In this document: piece by piece, positions 52,471 to 61,394 of the stretch
Numbering within the stretch: position 1 is the first letter of the stretch
Layout: each line of letters opens with the position of its first letter
Assembly: GCF_013267195.1 (NCBI RefSeq)
Contig: NZ_CP053941.1
Span: forward strand, 2,108,001 to 2,172,000
Length of the DNA stretch: 64,000 nt
Source of the DNA: Halorubrum salinarum
GTDB taxonomy: Archaea; Halobacteriota; Halobacteria; Halobacteriales; Haloferacaceae
Reading direction: 5' to 3'
Translations under genes and position numbers: made by a program
The notes under the pieces: model-generated
Seen by the model: the letters and a program-made list of their open reading frames with translations, nothing else
The model's database searches: none
What the model was told of the DNA's origin: nothing

Positions 52471-53259
52471 CTACGGAGCGAGCGCGTCGCCGCCGTTCGC
52501 CCGGTAGTAGGCCGCAAGCGGCGTGCCGCGCTCGCGGTGGGACTCGAACAGGTCGGCGAGCCACGCCACGGCGTCCGAGTCGTCGTTCGCGGCGTACCCG
52601 AGGAAGTTGCCCCTATCGCCGTGGATCGCGAGGTACGCCGTCGTCCGGCCGTCGACGGTGCTCAGGTACCACGCGAACGGGAGGTCGGTGACGACGCTCA
52701 CCCCGACCTCGGCCTCGACGATGGCGCGCGCCCGCTCCGGGCTCTCCGCGGCCAGGTAGTCCGTGACCGACTCCGTCAGGACGTACGACAGCGCCAGCGA
52801 CTCCTCGACGACGGTGCGGCGGTACAGCGTCGAAACGAACCGCTCGTCGTTGGCGGCGATCGACGCGCCCCGGAGCCGGTCGGCGGCTTCGGCGACGCGC
52901 TGAAGCCGGGACAACACCGTCGCCGGCGGCGTCTCGGCTATCGTCACCACCTCGGCGTCCGCGAAGAACCGGTGGTTCCGCGGCGACGACGGGAGCTCGT
53001 TGAGGACGCCGTTCGCCGTCTCGACCGCCTCCGCGACCGCGACCGCCTCGTCGACGGTGTCCAAGAGGATCCGGCCGGCGTACGTCGCCTCGTAGCCGTC
53101 CGCGCCGCGCTCGACGAGCCGGTCGGCTTCGAGGGCCCGGACCGCGCGGTTGACCGTCGACCTGGAGTGCTCGAACTCGTCGACGAGGTCCCGGATCCGC
53201 GCGGGACCGTCTGCGAGGCGGACGAGGTACTGCCGACGACTGAAGGCGAGGTCGAGCAC
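52471..53259 (-). CDS. Winged-helix transcription regulator (FilR1-like)
   Basis: A 262-aa regulator. An N-terminal winged helix (YLVRLADGPARIRDLVDEFE, HSRSTVNRAVRALEADRLVE) is followed by a helical and then alpha/beta effector domain (VSVVTDLPFAWYLSTVDGRT, AYLAIHGDRGNFLGYAAND) resembling the middle domain of FilR1-type archaeal regulators. It begins with GTG 53257-53259. CGTATTACTG (~53283-53292) lies ~27 bp upstream as TATA. The effector and targets are unknown. Confidence 0.8.
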   Translation of the reverse strand: MLDLAFSRRQYLVRLADGPARIRDLVDEFEHSRSTVNRAVRALEADRLVERGADGYEATYAGRILLDTVDEAVAVAEAVETANGVLNELPSSPRNHRFFADAEVVTIAETPPATVLSRLQRVAEAADRLRGASIAANDERFVSTLYRRTVVEESLALSYVLTESVTDYLAAESPERARAIVEAEVGVSVVTDLPFAWYLSTVDGRTTAYLAIHGDRGNFLGYAANDDSDAVAWLADLFESHRERGTPLAAYYRANGGDALAP

Positions 53260-53364
53260 GAGTGAACTGTCGGCCAGCCTTCAGTAATACGTGTCGTTCG
53301 AGGAAGAGGTCCCGCCGCGTGCGGGCACCGGCGCGCGGCGTCGACGCCGCGCGCGCCGGGACGG

Positions 53365-54282
53365 CTATGCGTCGTCGCGCCGCGCGACCTCGTGGCGGCC
53401 GAACCCGTACCGGAGGCGGTTCGCGAGCCGCCGGGAGAACCGCCCCTCGTTCCGCGAGTCGAACCGCTCCGCGAGCGCCTGGTAGATGATCGGGACGGGC
53501 ACCTCCTGTTCGAGCGCCTCCTCGACGGTCCACGTCCCCGTCGAGCCGCCGGCCACGTGGTCCGCCACGTCGCCGAGGTCGGAGCCCTCCTCGCGGAACG
53601 CCTCCTCGCAGAGCTCCAGCAGCCACGACCGGATCACGGCGCCGTTGTTCCAGGTGCGCGCGACCGACTCCATGTCGAGGTCGTAGCGCCCGTCGGTGAG
53701 CAGTTCGAACCCCTCGCCGTACGCCTGCATCAGCGCGTACTCGACGCCGTTGTGGACCATCTTCACGTAGTGGCCCGAGCCGGACTCGCCCATCCGGTCG
53801 TGGCCGTCCGGGCCGGTCGCCACCGCGTCGAAGACCGGGACCATCGCTTCGTAGGCCCACTCGGGGCCGCCGACCATCAGGGAGAATCCGGCTTCCGCGC
53901 TCGCGGGGCCGCCGGAGGTCCCGCAGTCGAGGTAGGCGGCGTCCGTCGCCTCGGCGCGGCGGACCGACTCCTCGAAGTGAGAGTTCCCGCCGTCGACGAC
54001 CACGTCGTCGCCGTCGAGGTGGGGCTCGACGTCCGCCAGGGTGGCGTCGACGGCGTCGCCCGCGGGCACCATCAGCCAGATCCGCTTGCCGTCGGTCTCG
54101 CCCGACCCGTCCAACCGCTCGCAGAGGTCCGCGACCGAGTCGGCCGGCTCCGCGCCGTTCGCCGCCGCCTCGGCGGTCGCCTCCGCCGAGAGGTCGAACG
54201 CGACCACGTCGTGGCCCGCCTCCAGCGACCGGTTCGCGACGATCTGCCCCATCCGACCGAGTCCGATGACCCCGAGTTCCAT
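53365..54282 (-). CDS. gnd: 6-phosphogluconate dehydrogenase, short (YqeC/GndA) form
   Basis: A 305-aa NAD(P)-dependent dehydrogenase that oxidises and decarboxylates 6-phosphogluconate to ribulose-5-phosphate. It has a Rossmann motif GVIGLGRMGQIVANR, VVDGGNSHFEES, substrate-site GTSGGPASAEAGFSLMVGG and the catalytic helix GHYVKMVHNGVEYALMQA. It is shorter than the 470-aa classical enzyme, matching the ~300-aa type of haloarchaea, where the oxidative pentose route was shown to use such an enzyme. It lies 70 bp downstream of thrC and may share its transcript. Confidence 0.95.
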   Translation of the reverse strand: MELGVIGLGRMGQIVANRSLEAGHDVVAFDLSAEATAEAAANGAEPADSVADLCERLDGSGETDGKRIWLMVPAGDAVDATLADVEPHLDGDDVVVDGGNSHFEESVRRAEATDAAYLDCGTSGGPASAEAGFSLMVGGPEWAYEAMVPVFDAVATGPDGHDRMGESGSGHYVKMVHNGVEYALMQAYGEGFELLTDGRYDLDMESVARTWNNGAVIRSWLLELCEEAFREEGSDLGDVADHVAGGSTGTWTVEEALEQEVPVPIIYQALAERFDSRNEGRFSRRLANRLRYGFGRHEVARRDDA

Positions 54283-54352
54283 GCGCGAGGGGTGGCGACC
54301 GCCCGCCGTAGTGGTTCCGGTTCGGCTCCTCGCCCGCCCGTCCGCCGCGGGG

Positions 54353-55579
54353 CTATTCGCCCGCCTCGGCCTCGCGCTCGCCGAGGTGCGCGCGGAGCGC
54401 GTCCACGTCCTTGTTGCCCGCGCCGGTGTTCAGCAGGACGACGGTGTCGTCTGGGCCGAACTCGCCGGACTCGGCGAGCGCGAACGCCCCGGAGACCGCG
54501 GCCGCGCAGGTGGCGCCGACCTCCAGCCCCTCGCTCCGCGCGACCTCGATCGCGGCGTCGAGGATCTCGCGGTCGGTCGTCGCCACCGCGCCGCCGTCGG
54601 ACTCGCGGACCGCCTCCAAGATGAGGTGGCTCGCGCCCGGGTCGGGGATCGCGATCCCGTTACAGGCCGTGTCGACCTCGTCGTCCGCGAGCGGCTCGTG
54701 GCGGTCCGCCCCAGACTCGTAGGCGCGCACGATCGGGGCACAGCCCGCGGCCTGCGCGGCGTACATCGGGACCAGCCCGTCGGTCCAGCCGAGGTCGCGC
54801 GCCTCCCGCGCCGCCTTGTGCATCCCCACCAGCCCGACGCCGCCGCCCGTCGGGTAGACGACGCCGTCGGGCGCCTCCCAGTCGAGCTGCGCCAAGAGCT
54901 CCAGCGCCATCGTCTTCTTCCCCTCGTGGCGGTACGGCGTGACGAACGTCTTCGTCGAGTACCACTCGGGGTGCTCGTCCATCGCCTCGGCGTACGCCTT
55001 CCCCGCGTCGCCGATCTGCGAGTTGCCGTCGACGGGGTCGGTGACGGTGAGGTCCGCGCCGTGGACCTCCGTCATCGCCTTCTGGGTGAACCCCGCCCGG
55101 GAGGGGAGGAACACGTGCGCGTCGAGGTCCGCGCGGGCCGCGTACGCCGCGGCCGCCTGCCCCGCGTTGCCGGCGCTGTTCAGCGCGACCTCCGCCGCGC
55201 CGTGCTCGCGCGCCGCCGTCATCGCGGCCGCCTGCCCGCGGTCCTTGAACGTCCCCGTGGGGTTCGCGCCCTCGTCTTTCAGGAGGACGCGGCCGACGCC
55301 CATCGCGTCAGCCAGCGCCGGGCACTCGACGAGCGGCGTGGCGCCCTCGCCGAGCGACACCGCCGCCTCGGCCGGGAACGGGAGCAGTTCGTCGTAGCGC
55401 CACATCGACCCGTCGGGTCGGGCGTCGAGCGCCTCCGGCGTCGGGTCGATCCGGTCGTAGTCGTAGTCGGGGTCGAGGATGCCGTCGCAGTCGGGACAGC
55501 GGTGCGTCGCCGTCTCCGCGTCGAACGTCTCGCCGCAGTCGACGCAGGTCAGGCCGATGAACGCGTCTGTCGTCTCCAT
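54353..55579 (-). CDS. thrC: Threonine synthase
   Basis: A 408-aa PLP enzyme converting O-phosphohomoserine to threonine. An N-terminal zinc ribbon (TCVDCGETFD ... HRCPDCDGI) precedes the fold-type II core. The PLP Lys is Lys112 in GANPTGTFKDRGQAAAM, the phosphate loop is YPTGGGVGLVGM and NSAGNAGQAAA holds the cofactor ring. Length and ribbon match archaeal ThrC. Upstream (55580-55740) is a tandem-repeat region and no strong TATA is visible in it. Confidence 0.93.
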   Translation of the reverse strand: METTDAFIGLTCVDCGETFDAETATHRCPDCDGILDPDYDYDRIDPTPEALDARPDGSMWRYDELLPFPAEAAVSLGEGATPLVECPALADAMGVGRVLLKDEGANPTGTFKDRGQAAAMTAAREHGAAEVALNSAGNAGQAAAAYAARADLDAHVFLPSRAGFTQKAMTEVHGADLTVTDPVDGNSQIGDAGKAYAEAMDEHPEWYSTKTFVTPYRHEGKKTMALELLAQLDWEAPDGVVYPTGGGVGLVGMHKAAREARDLGWTDGLVPMYAAQAAGCAPIVRAYESGADRHEPLADDEVDTACNGIAIPDPGASHLILEAVRESDGGAVATTDREILDAAIEVARSEGLEVGATCAAAVSGAFALAESGEFGPDDTVVLLNTGAGNKDVDALRAHLGEREAEAGE

Positions 55580-55603
55580 GGACCTCGGCTCGCGTGCCGG
55601 GGA

Positions 55604-55702
55604 CTTCGGTGCTGTGGTCGCGGCGCGATCCGGGGCCTTCGGTGCCGTAATCGCGACGGGCTCCGAGCGCTTCGGTGCCGCGGTCGCGGCGCGCCGCGAG
55701 GC
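55604..55702. repeat. Three 33-bp imperfect tandem repeats
   Basis: Units start at 55604, 55637 and 55670, each beginning CTTCGGTGC and sharing TCGCG(G/A)CG(C/G)G; units 1 and 3 agree at about 27 of 33 positions. They fill the divergent gap between thrC and the Bat-like regulator. The period is a multiple of 3, yet I find no convincing gene through them. They could be binding sites or a slippage product. Confidence 0.75.
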
Positions 55703-55840
55703 GCTCGTCGTCCCGGCCGCGGGTACTTATGCTCGAAACGTATGAAGGGGTACGCCGACGGCGGCCGCCGCCGTACCTCCACGGGAGATGCCCGCTTCAG
55801 CGACCGCGTCCGGTCCGCCGGGGGAAGCGAGGTGGAACCG

Positions 55841-56686
55841 ATGAGCCGAACGGAACTGCGGTTGGACCTCCCGACCGGGTCGTGGCTCGGGGACGTCTCC
55901 CGCCGCGTCCCCGCGGCGACGCTCCGGGTCGCGGAGACGATCGCGGTCGACGGCTCGGCGGCGACCGACGACGACGGCCCGGGTGCGACCGGCGAGGGCC
56001 TGACGGCGGCCGCGACCGTCCGCGTCGGCGGCACCGACAGGGACCGCGTCGAGGCGGCGCTCCGCGAGCACGACCGGGTCGACCGCGCGACGGCGGTCGA
56101 GCGCCGGGGAGACGTTCGCACGCTCCGGGTCGTCGGCAGCGCGCCCGCGTACCTCCCCGCGGCGCGGGCGGTCGGCCTCCCGATAGCGGCGGCGGTCGAG
56201 GTCGTCGACGGCCGCGCGACGGTGAGCGTCGTCGGCGACCGCGACCGGGTCGAGGCGTTCGGTCGACGGCTCGCGGCCGACGGCGTGACGGTCGGCGTCG
56301 CCGCCACCGGGAGCGACGAGCCGGACCGGACGCTCACGGAGGCGCAGCGCGAGTTAGTGTTCGAGGCGGTCAAGACCGGCTACTACGACACCCCGCGGCG
56401 GTGTACGCTCACCGAGCTGGCGGCGGCGAACGACATCGCGAAGTCGACCTGTAGCGAGACGCTCCACCGCGCGGAGGGACGTGTGATGCGGCGGTTCGTC
56501 GACGGCGAAGGGCCCTTCTCGCCGCCGGAGACGGCGGGCGACGACGCGACCGACCCCGCCGAGGCGGTCGCGCTCGACGGCGACGAGTTCGACGCGGCCG
56601 CGCGCGGCGACGACGAGTCCGACGGCGACGAGTTCGAGGCCGCCGACCGCGAGGAGCCGGTCCGGTCCGCGGCGACCGAGCCCTGA
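55841..56686 (+). CDS. Bat-like HTH_10 transcription regulator
   Basis: A 281-aa regulator of the haloarchaeal bacterio-opsin-activator family. The N-terminal two-thirds form an alpha/beta sensing region with internal repeats (DRDRVEAALREHDRVDRATA, VVGDRDRVEAFGRRLAADG). The C-terminal HTH_10 domain is LTEAQRELVFEAVKTGYYDT, then TLTELAAANDIAKSTCSETL. An acidic tail follows (DGDEFDAAARGDDESDGDEF). I start at ATG 55841, because the SD-like GAGGTGG (55829-55835) precedes it by 5 nt; TATA GTACTTATGC (~55720-55729) implies a ~90-nt leader. An earlier ATG at 55742 lies before the predicted start site. Confidence 0.85.
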   Translation: MSRTELRLDLPTGSWLGDVSRRVPAATLRVAETIAVDGSAATDDDGPGATGEGLTAAATVRVGGTDRDRVEAALREHDRVDRATAVERRGDVRTLRVVGSAPAYLPAARAVGLPIAAAVEVVDGRATVSVVGDRDRVEAFGRRLAADGVTVGVAATGSDEPDRTLTEAQRELVFEAVKTGYYDTPRRCTLTELAAANDIAKSTCSETLHRAEGRVMRRFVDGEGPFSPPETAGDDATDPAEAVALDGDEFDAAARGDDESDGDEFEAADREEPVRSAATEP

Positions 56687-56716
56687 GGCCCGCGGTCGCC
56701 GCGTCCGTCGCGACGG

Positions 56717-58147
56717 TTACTCCCCGTCGAGCGCCTGCCACGAGAGCCGCGGGTTCCGCGCGGCGCCGACCTGGTCGATCCGGCTCGCGGCGGTCCGGCT
56801 CGGCGCCGCGTCGAGCGCCTCGTCGGTGTCGGCGTACGCGAGGTTGAACGCCTCCGCGAGGTCGTCGAGCGAGGACCGCCCCTCTATCTCGGTCGGCTCG
56901 GTCAGCATCGCCTCCGGCACCATCTCCGGCCACTTGGTCGTCGGCGGGTGGACGCCGAAGTCGAGCATGCGCTTGGCCACGTCGGCGGCGTCGCGGTCGC
57001 CGGCGGTCGCCGCGAACTCGTGGTGGAACGGGCCGAAGGGCACGTCGAGGTCGATCCGCTCGGCGAGGTAGTTAGCGTTGAGGACGGCCTTCGCGGCCGC
57101 GTCCGCCAGCCCCTCGTCGCCGAGGCGCGCGATGTACGCGTACGCCTTGATCGCCACGAGCCAGTTGCCGGCGAAGCCGTGGACCTTCCCGATCGTGTGC
57201 TCGGGCTCGAACCGCTCGTACCCCTTCCCGCCGTCCGTCTCGCGCACCCGCGGGGTGGGGAGGAACGGCGCCAGCTCGTCGACGACGCCGACCGGCCCGG
57301 CGCCCGGGCCGCCGCCGCCGTGGGGGGTCGCGAACGTCTTGTGGACGTTGTAGTGCATCACGTCGAACCCCATGTCGCCGGGGCGGCCGCGCCCGAGCAG
57401 CGCGTTGAGGTTCGCGCCGTCGTAATAGAGCAGCCCGCCGGCGTCGTGGACGATGTCGGCTACCTCCGTGATGTCGCGCTCGAAGAGCCCGACGGTGTTC
57501 GGGTTCGTCAGCATGAGCGCGGCGGTGTCGTCGCCGACCGCCGCCTCCAGCGCCTCCAGGTCGACGCGGCCGTCATCGCCGGAGGGCAGCTCGACCACGT
57601 CGTAGCCCGCAGTCGCGGCCGTCGCGAAGTTCGTCCCGTGGGCGGACGCCGGGATCACGACCTCGGAGCGGTCGTTGCCGTGGTGCTCGTGGTACGCCTT
57701 CGCGACGAGGATGCCCGTGAGCTCGCCGGCGGCGCCCGCCGGGGGCTGGAGCGTCACGGCGTCCATCCCGCCGATCTCGGCGAGCGCCTCCTGGAGCCGG
57801 TACTGGAGCTCCAAGTTCCCCTGCGCGGAGCGCGCGGAGCGGTCGGGGTGGATCGCCGCGTTCGGGTCGGCCGCCACGTCCTCGGTGAACTTGGGGTTGT
57901 ACTTCATCGTACAGCTCCCGAGCGGGTACGGCCCCGCGTCGATCGCCCAGTTCATCTGCGAGAGCCGGGTGTAGTGGCGCGCCGTCTCCGGCTCCGAGGG
58001 GTTCGGCAGCGTCAGCTCCTCGCGGGTGAGGTCGTCGGGAAGCGGGGAGTCCTCGCGCACGTCGACCGTCTCTTGCCCCTTCTCCGAGAGCAGCGGCTCG
58101 CGGACGCCCTCCGCCTCTCGCTCGTAGTTCGCCTGGTCGTGGATCAT
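56717..58147 (-). CDS. gcvPB: Glycine decarboxylase P protein, subunit 2
   Basis: A 476-aa PLP subunit of the glycine cleavage system. The PLP-binding Lys270 lies in MHYNVHKTFATPHGGGGPG, with LQPPAGAAGELTGI and PNTVGLFERDI also conserved. It pairs with GcvPA to decarboxylate glycine and load the aminomethyl group on lipoyl-GcvH. The start ATG 58145-58147 overlaps the gcvPA stop by one base (TGATG), so the two subunits are made together. The start MIHDQANYE fits the family. Confidence 0.96.
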   Translation of the reverse strand: MIHDQANYEREAEGVREPLLSEKGQETVDVREDSPLPDDLTREELTLPNPSEPETARHYTRLSQMNWAIDAGPYPLGSCTMKYNPKFTEDVAADPNAAIHPDRSARSAQGNLELQYRLQEALAEIGGMDAVTLQPPAGAAGELTGILVAKAYHEHHGNDRSEVVIPASAHGTNFATAATAGYDVVELPSGDDGRVDLEALEAAVGDDTAALMLTNPNTVGLFERDITEVADIVHDAGGLLYYDGANLNALLGRGRPGDMGFDVMHYNVHKTFATPHGGGGPGAGPVGVVDELAPFLPTPRVRETDGGKGYERFEPEHTIGKVHGFAGNWLVAIKAYAYIARLGDEGLADAAAKAVLNANYLAERIDLDVPFGPFHHEFAATAGDRDAADVAKRMLDFGVHPPTTKWPEMVPEAMLTEPTEIEGRSSLDDLAEAFNLAYADTDEALDAAPSRTAASRIDQVGAARNPRLSWQALDGE

Positions 58148-59475
58148 CAGAGCACCTCCTCGAAGGCCGCGACGAGGCCGTCCGTCTTCCCGGCGTTCAG
58201 GTCGGTGACGCACACCTGAAGCAGGTGGTCGCCGATCGCGTGGACCGCGAACCCCTCGGCCTCTAAGTCCTCGGCCACGGCGGGCGCCGGCTGGTCGACG
58301 CGCACCGCGAACTCCCGGAAGTGGTGGCGGTCGTGGACCGGCGCCTTCGCCCCGGAGAGGCCGTCGATCCGGTCCGCGAGGTCGGCGGCCTCGCGCACGC
58401 AGTCGTTCGCGAGGTCGACGAGCCCGTCGGGCCCGAGCGTCGCCGCGTGGATCGCCGCGCGGAGCGCGACCCACGCCTGGTTCGTACAGATGTTCGAGGT
58501 GGCCCGCTCCTTGCGGATGTGCTGTTCGCGGGTCTGGAGCGTCAGGGTGTACGCGCGGTCGCCGTCGGCGTCTTCGCTCGCGCCGACGAGCCGGCCGGGG
58601 ACCTGCCGCAGGAAGTCGTCGCTACACGCGAAGATCCCCAGCCCCATGCCGTAGGCGGTCGGGAGGCCCAGCGACCCCGCCTCGCCGACGACCACGTCGG
58701 CGCCGACCGCGGCCGGCGACTCGAGGACCGACAGCGCGACCACGTCCGAGCCGAGGACGAACAGCGCGTCCGTCTCGTCGGCGAGGTCGCCGATCGCCGC
58801 GAGCCGCTCCTCGATGCAGCCGCGGACGGTCGGGCTCTCGGCGTACAGCATCGCCACGTCGTCGCCCGCGCGGTCCGCGAGGGCGTCGACGTCGGCGGTC
58901 CCGTCGGCCATCGGATACGTCTCGACCGTGAGGTCGGCGCCGTCGCAGTAGTTCTCCAGCACCGCCCGCTTCCCCTCGCGGAGCTGCTCGGGGACGAGGA
59001 CGGTGTCGCCCGAGGTCGACCGGACGCGGTCCGCGAGCGTCGCGGCCTCGCCGAGCGCGGTCGCGGCGTCGTACATCGAGCAGTTCGCGACGTCGAGGCC
59101 GGTCAGCTCGACCAGCATCGACTGGTACTCGAAGAGCGCCTGGAGGAACCCCTGGGACACCTCCGGCTGGTACTGGGTGTAGCTCGTGAGGAACTCGGCG
59201 CGGTCCGCGAGGTGGTCGACGACGCTCGGGACGTAGTGGCCGTAGTGGCCCCGGCCGAGGAACTCGGTCAGGTCGTCGTTCCGGGCGAAGATCCGCGCGC
59301 ACTCGTCGCGGATCTCGCGTTCCGTCCGGGGATCGATGCCGAACTCGCCGTCGAAGGCGACGGCGTCGGGGATGTCGAACAGGGCCTCCTCGTCGTCGAC
59401 GCCGATCTCGGCCAGCATCGCCGCGGTCTCTTCGTCGGTGTGGGGCGCGTACGGCGTGCCGTTCGCCCGGCTCAT
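58147..59475 (-). CDS. gcvPA: Glycine decarboxylase P protein, subunit 1
   Basis: A 442-aa subunit forming the N-terminal half of P protein: [20 protein letters not shown] at the start, [41 protein letters not shown], and [14 protein letters not shown]. It lacks the PLP Lys, which is in GcvPB, as expected for the split form. A 171-bp gap separates it from gcvH upstream; I see no extra gene there, and read-through from the gcvH promoter is likely. Confidence 0.96.
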   Translation of the reverse strand: MSRANGTPYAPHTDEETAAMLAEIGVDDEEALFDIPDAVAFDGEFGIDPRTEREIRDECARIFARNDDLTEFLGRGHYGHYVPSVVDHLADRAEFLTSYTQYQPEVSQGFLQALFEYQSMLVELTGLDVANCSMYDAATALGEAATLADRVRSTSGDTVLVPEQLREGKRAVLENYCDGADLTVETYPMADGTADVDALADRAGDDVAMLYAESPTVRGCIEERLAAIGDLADETDALFVLGSDVVALSVLESPAAVGADVVVGEAGSLGLPTAYGMGLGIFACSDDFLRQVPGRLVGASEDADGDRAYTLTLQTREQHIRKERATSNICTNQAWVALRAAIHAATLGPDGLVDLANDCVREAADLADRIDGLSGAKAPVHDRHHFREFAVRVDQPAPAVAEDLEAEGFAVHAIGDHLLQVCVTDLNAGKTDGLVAAFEEVL

Positions 59476-59646
59476 CGGTGCGTCTCGCCTCGTCCGCGGT
59501 CGTTCGGCCGTCCGCCGGTGGCCCGTCCGGGCGCGACTCGTCGGTTCGCGGGTGCGGTAACGTGGGAAGGTGGCGTGGTCATGGTCGTGTGTCGGATGGG
59601 TGTGTGGTCCGGTGTCCGCGGTCCGCGCGCCGGGGAACCCCCGGCG

Positions 59647-60030
59647 TCACGCGATCTGGTCGTCGTACTCGTCGGCGTCGAGCAGGCCGTCGGCGTCGCC
59701 GTCCGCGGCGGGGGCGACCTCCAGCATCCAGCCCTCGCCGTACGGGTCCTCGTTGACGAGTTCCGGGCGGTCGAACAGGGCCTCGTTGACCGCGACGACC
59801 TCGCCCGAGACGGGCGCGTACAGGTCGGAGACGGCCTTGATCGACTCGACGACGCCGAACGACTCGCCGCCGGCGACCTCGTCGCCGACCTCGGGGAGTT
59901 CGACGAACACCACGTCGCCCAGCTCGTCTTGCGCGAAGTCGGAGACGCCGATCCGGACCGTGTCGCCGCCGGTCGTCGCCCACTCGTGCGATTCCAGGTA
60001 CCGTCTGTCGTCGGGAACGTCGAAGCTCAT
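59647..60030 (-). CDS. gcvH: Glycine cleavage H protein
   Basis: A 127-aa lipoyl carrier. Lys65 in [19 protein letters not shown] is the lipoylation site, and [19 protein letters not shown] is the conserved N-terminus. It carries the aminomethyl group between P and T proteins. It leads the operon gcvH-gcvPA-gcvPB. gcvT, usually adjacent in haloarchaea, is not in the window. TATA CTTTTATTTCC (~60187-60197) implies a ~135-nt leader, unusually long for this genome. Confidence 0.96.
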   Translation of the reverse strand: MSFDVPDDRRYLESHEWATTGGDTVRIGVSDFAQDELGDVVFVELPEVGDEVAGGESFGVVESIKAVSDLYAPVSGEVVAVNEALFDRPELVNEDPYGEGWMLEVAPAADGDADGLLDADEYDDQIA

Positions 60031-60154
60031 TGGTCAGGGTCGCCGCGGTCCGCTCGGAGGCCTGGCCGCGAGGGCGCCGGGCCGTCAGCGCCGTCGCCGG
60101 GGGCGACCCGTCGGTCGGCTGCGGGCGGCGTCCGCGATCGGGTGGCGGTCCGCG

Positions 60155-60197
60155 ACACGTGTGAATCACCCTTCCGGCGACGAGGAAATAAAAGGTG
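60155..60197 (-). promoter_or_regulatory. gcv promoter with palindromic operator-like site
   Basis: The TATA box CCTTTTATTTCC (minus strand, ~60186-60197) predicts a start near 60165. Overlapping that point are two joined palindromes: ACACGTGT (60155-60162) and GTGAATCAC (60161-60169). A repressor or activator bound there could control glycine cleavage. The motif is seen directly; the binding protein is unknown. Confidence 0.5.
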
Positions 60198-60253
60198 TGT
60201 TCGCGGCGGTCGAGCGGGGGAACGCCGGGCCGAACCCGCGTCGCGCCGCCCCG

Positions 60254-61231
60254 TCAGGTCCAGCGGTCGAGCCCGGTCTGGACCTGCGACTCCGCGATGC
60301 GCTCGAACCCGCGCTCGACCTCGTCCGCGGCGACGCCCCACTCGTCGACGACGTACTCGCGGGCGGCCTCGACGTCCGGGTTCACGTCGGCGTCGACCGC
60401 GACGTCCTCGGCCGGGGGGTCCATGAAGAGCTCTCGGACCGCCTCGGCGTTCTGGATCTCGGCGCCGCGCGCCTCGAGGACGCCCCACAGGTCGCCGTGT
60501 TCCCGGACCGCCTTCACCGCCGTCTTCGGACCGATCCCGCGGACCCCCTCGTTGAAGTCGGTCCCGCAGAGCATCGCGGCGTCGACGAGGCCCTGGCGGT
60601 CCAGTCCGAGGTCGTCGAGCGTCGCCGCCAGGTCCATCAGCTCCGGGTCGCCCTTGCTCGTCAGCTGGCGGAGCGTCGTCGGCGCGCCGAACAGCAGGGT
60701 GTCGTAGTCCTCGCTGCCCGCGTGGTCGACGGTCCCGGTCGCGGCCATGTGCGCGCACTGCGCTTCCCCCTCCGCGGGCGCCTCGACGATCGGTACGTCG
60801 AGCAGTTCGAGCAGCTCGCGGGTCGTCTCCTGGATCGTGTCCGTGAGCCGCTGGGTGCGGGCCTCCAGGCGCGCTGCCTCGACTGCGTCGCCGCGCTCCT
60901 CGGCGGCGGCCCTGCGCTCCTCGGCCGCCTCGCGCTTCTCGCGCCGTTCGGCCACCTCGTCGGCCTTCAGGTCGGTGACGGCGCCGTCGAACACCATCAC
61001 CGGGATCAGGTCGTGTTCGAAGAACTTCGGGAGCCCCTGGACGACCCCGATGAGGTTCGCGACCTCGACGCCGTCGGCCGTCGTGTACTTCTCGTCGCTC
61101 GTCCACTTGACCGTGGTCGTGAGGTAGCGGTACAGCCAGTTGTGCGCGTCGACGGCGACGACGCTCCCCTCGATGTCCGCGAAGGGGACGTCGCGGATCG
61201 ACGCGAGGTCGCGCAGGTCGGCGTTTCCCAT
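60254..61231 (-). CDS. fen: Flap endonuclease 1
   Basis: A 325-aa structure-specific nuclease of the FEN1/XPG family, removing 5' flaps in Okazaki-fragment maturation and repair. Acidic metal sites lie in [37 protein letters not shown] and [10 protein letters not shown], then [21 protein letters not shown] (HhH2 DNA-binding loop). The C-terminal QTGLDRWT is a PCNA-binding box with the final aromatic replaced by Thr. TATA GTTTAATAGC (~61250-61259) is ~25 bp before the ATG. Confidence 0.96.
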   Translation of the reverse strand: MGNADLRDLASIRDVPFADIEGSVVAVDAHNWLYRYLTTTVKWTSDEKYTTADGVEVANLIGVVQGLPKFFEHDLIPVMVFDGAVTDLKADEVAERREKREAAEERRAAAEERGDAVEAARLEARTQRLTDTIQETTRELLELLDVPIVEAPAEGEAQCAHMAATGTVDHAGSEDYDTLLFGAPTTLRQLTSKGDPELMDLAATLDDLGLDRQGLVDAAMLCGTDFNEGVRGIGPKTAVKAVREHGDLWGVLEARGAEIQNAEAVRELFMDPPAEDVAVDADVNPDVEAAREYVVDEWGVAADEVERGFERIAESQVQTGLDRWT

Positions 61232-61268
61232 CGTCGGTCACTGGGGCGCGCCGCTATTAAACGCCCAC

Positions 61269-61328
61269 CGGTCCGTCTCCCCTGCGCCCGGTCCGTCTCC
61301 CCTGCGTCCGGTCCGCCTCCCGCACGCC
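61269..61328. repeat. Three 20-bp tandem repeats upstream of fen
   Basis: Units at 61269-61288, 61289-61308 and 61309-61328 each begin CGGTCCG(T/C)CTCCC; the first two differ at one position and the third is more diverged. They lie in the divergent intergenic region between fen and the J-domain ferredoxin, just upstream of the fen TATA box. Possible regulatory sites or slippage. Confidence 0.7.
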
Positions 61329-61394
61329 CCCGGGACCCGCCTGCCGACTTCTGGGCAGTTTATGTGCGTCACGCGCGTACGGACTCCCGTCTGA

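Noticed and set aside
55742-55840. Longer N-terminus for the Bat-like regulator from ATG 55742
   Set aside because: The TATA at ~55720-55729 places transcription start after this ATG, and a good Shine-Dalgarno site precedes ATG 55841.
59476-59646. A small gene in the gcvH-gcvPA gap
   Set aside because: Only Arg/Gly-rich short frames without promoter or family; treated as spacer.
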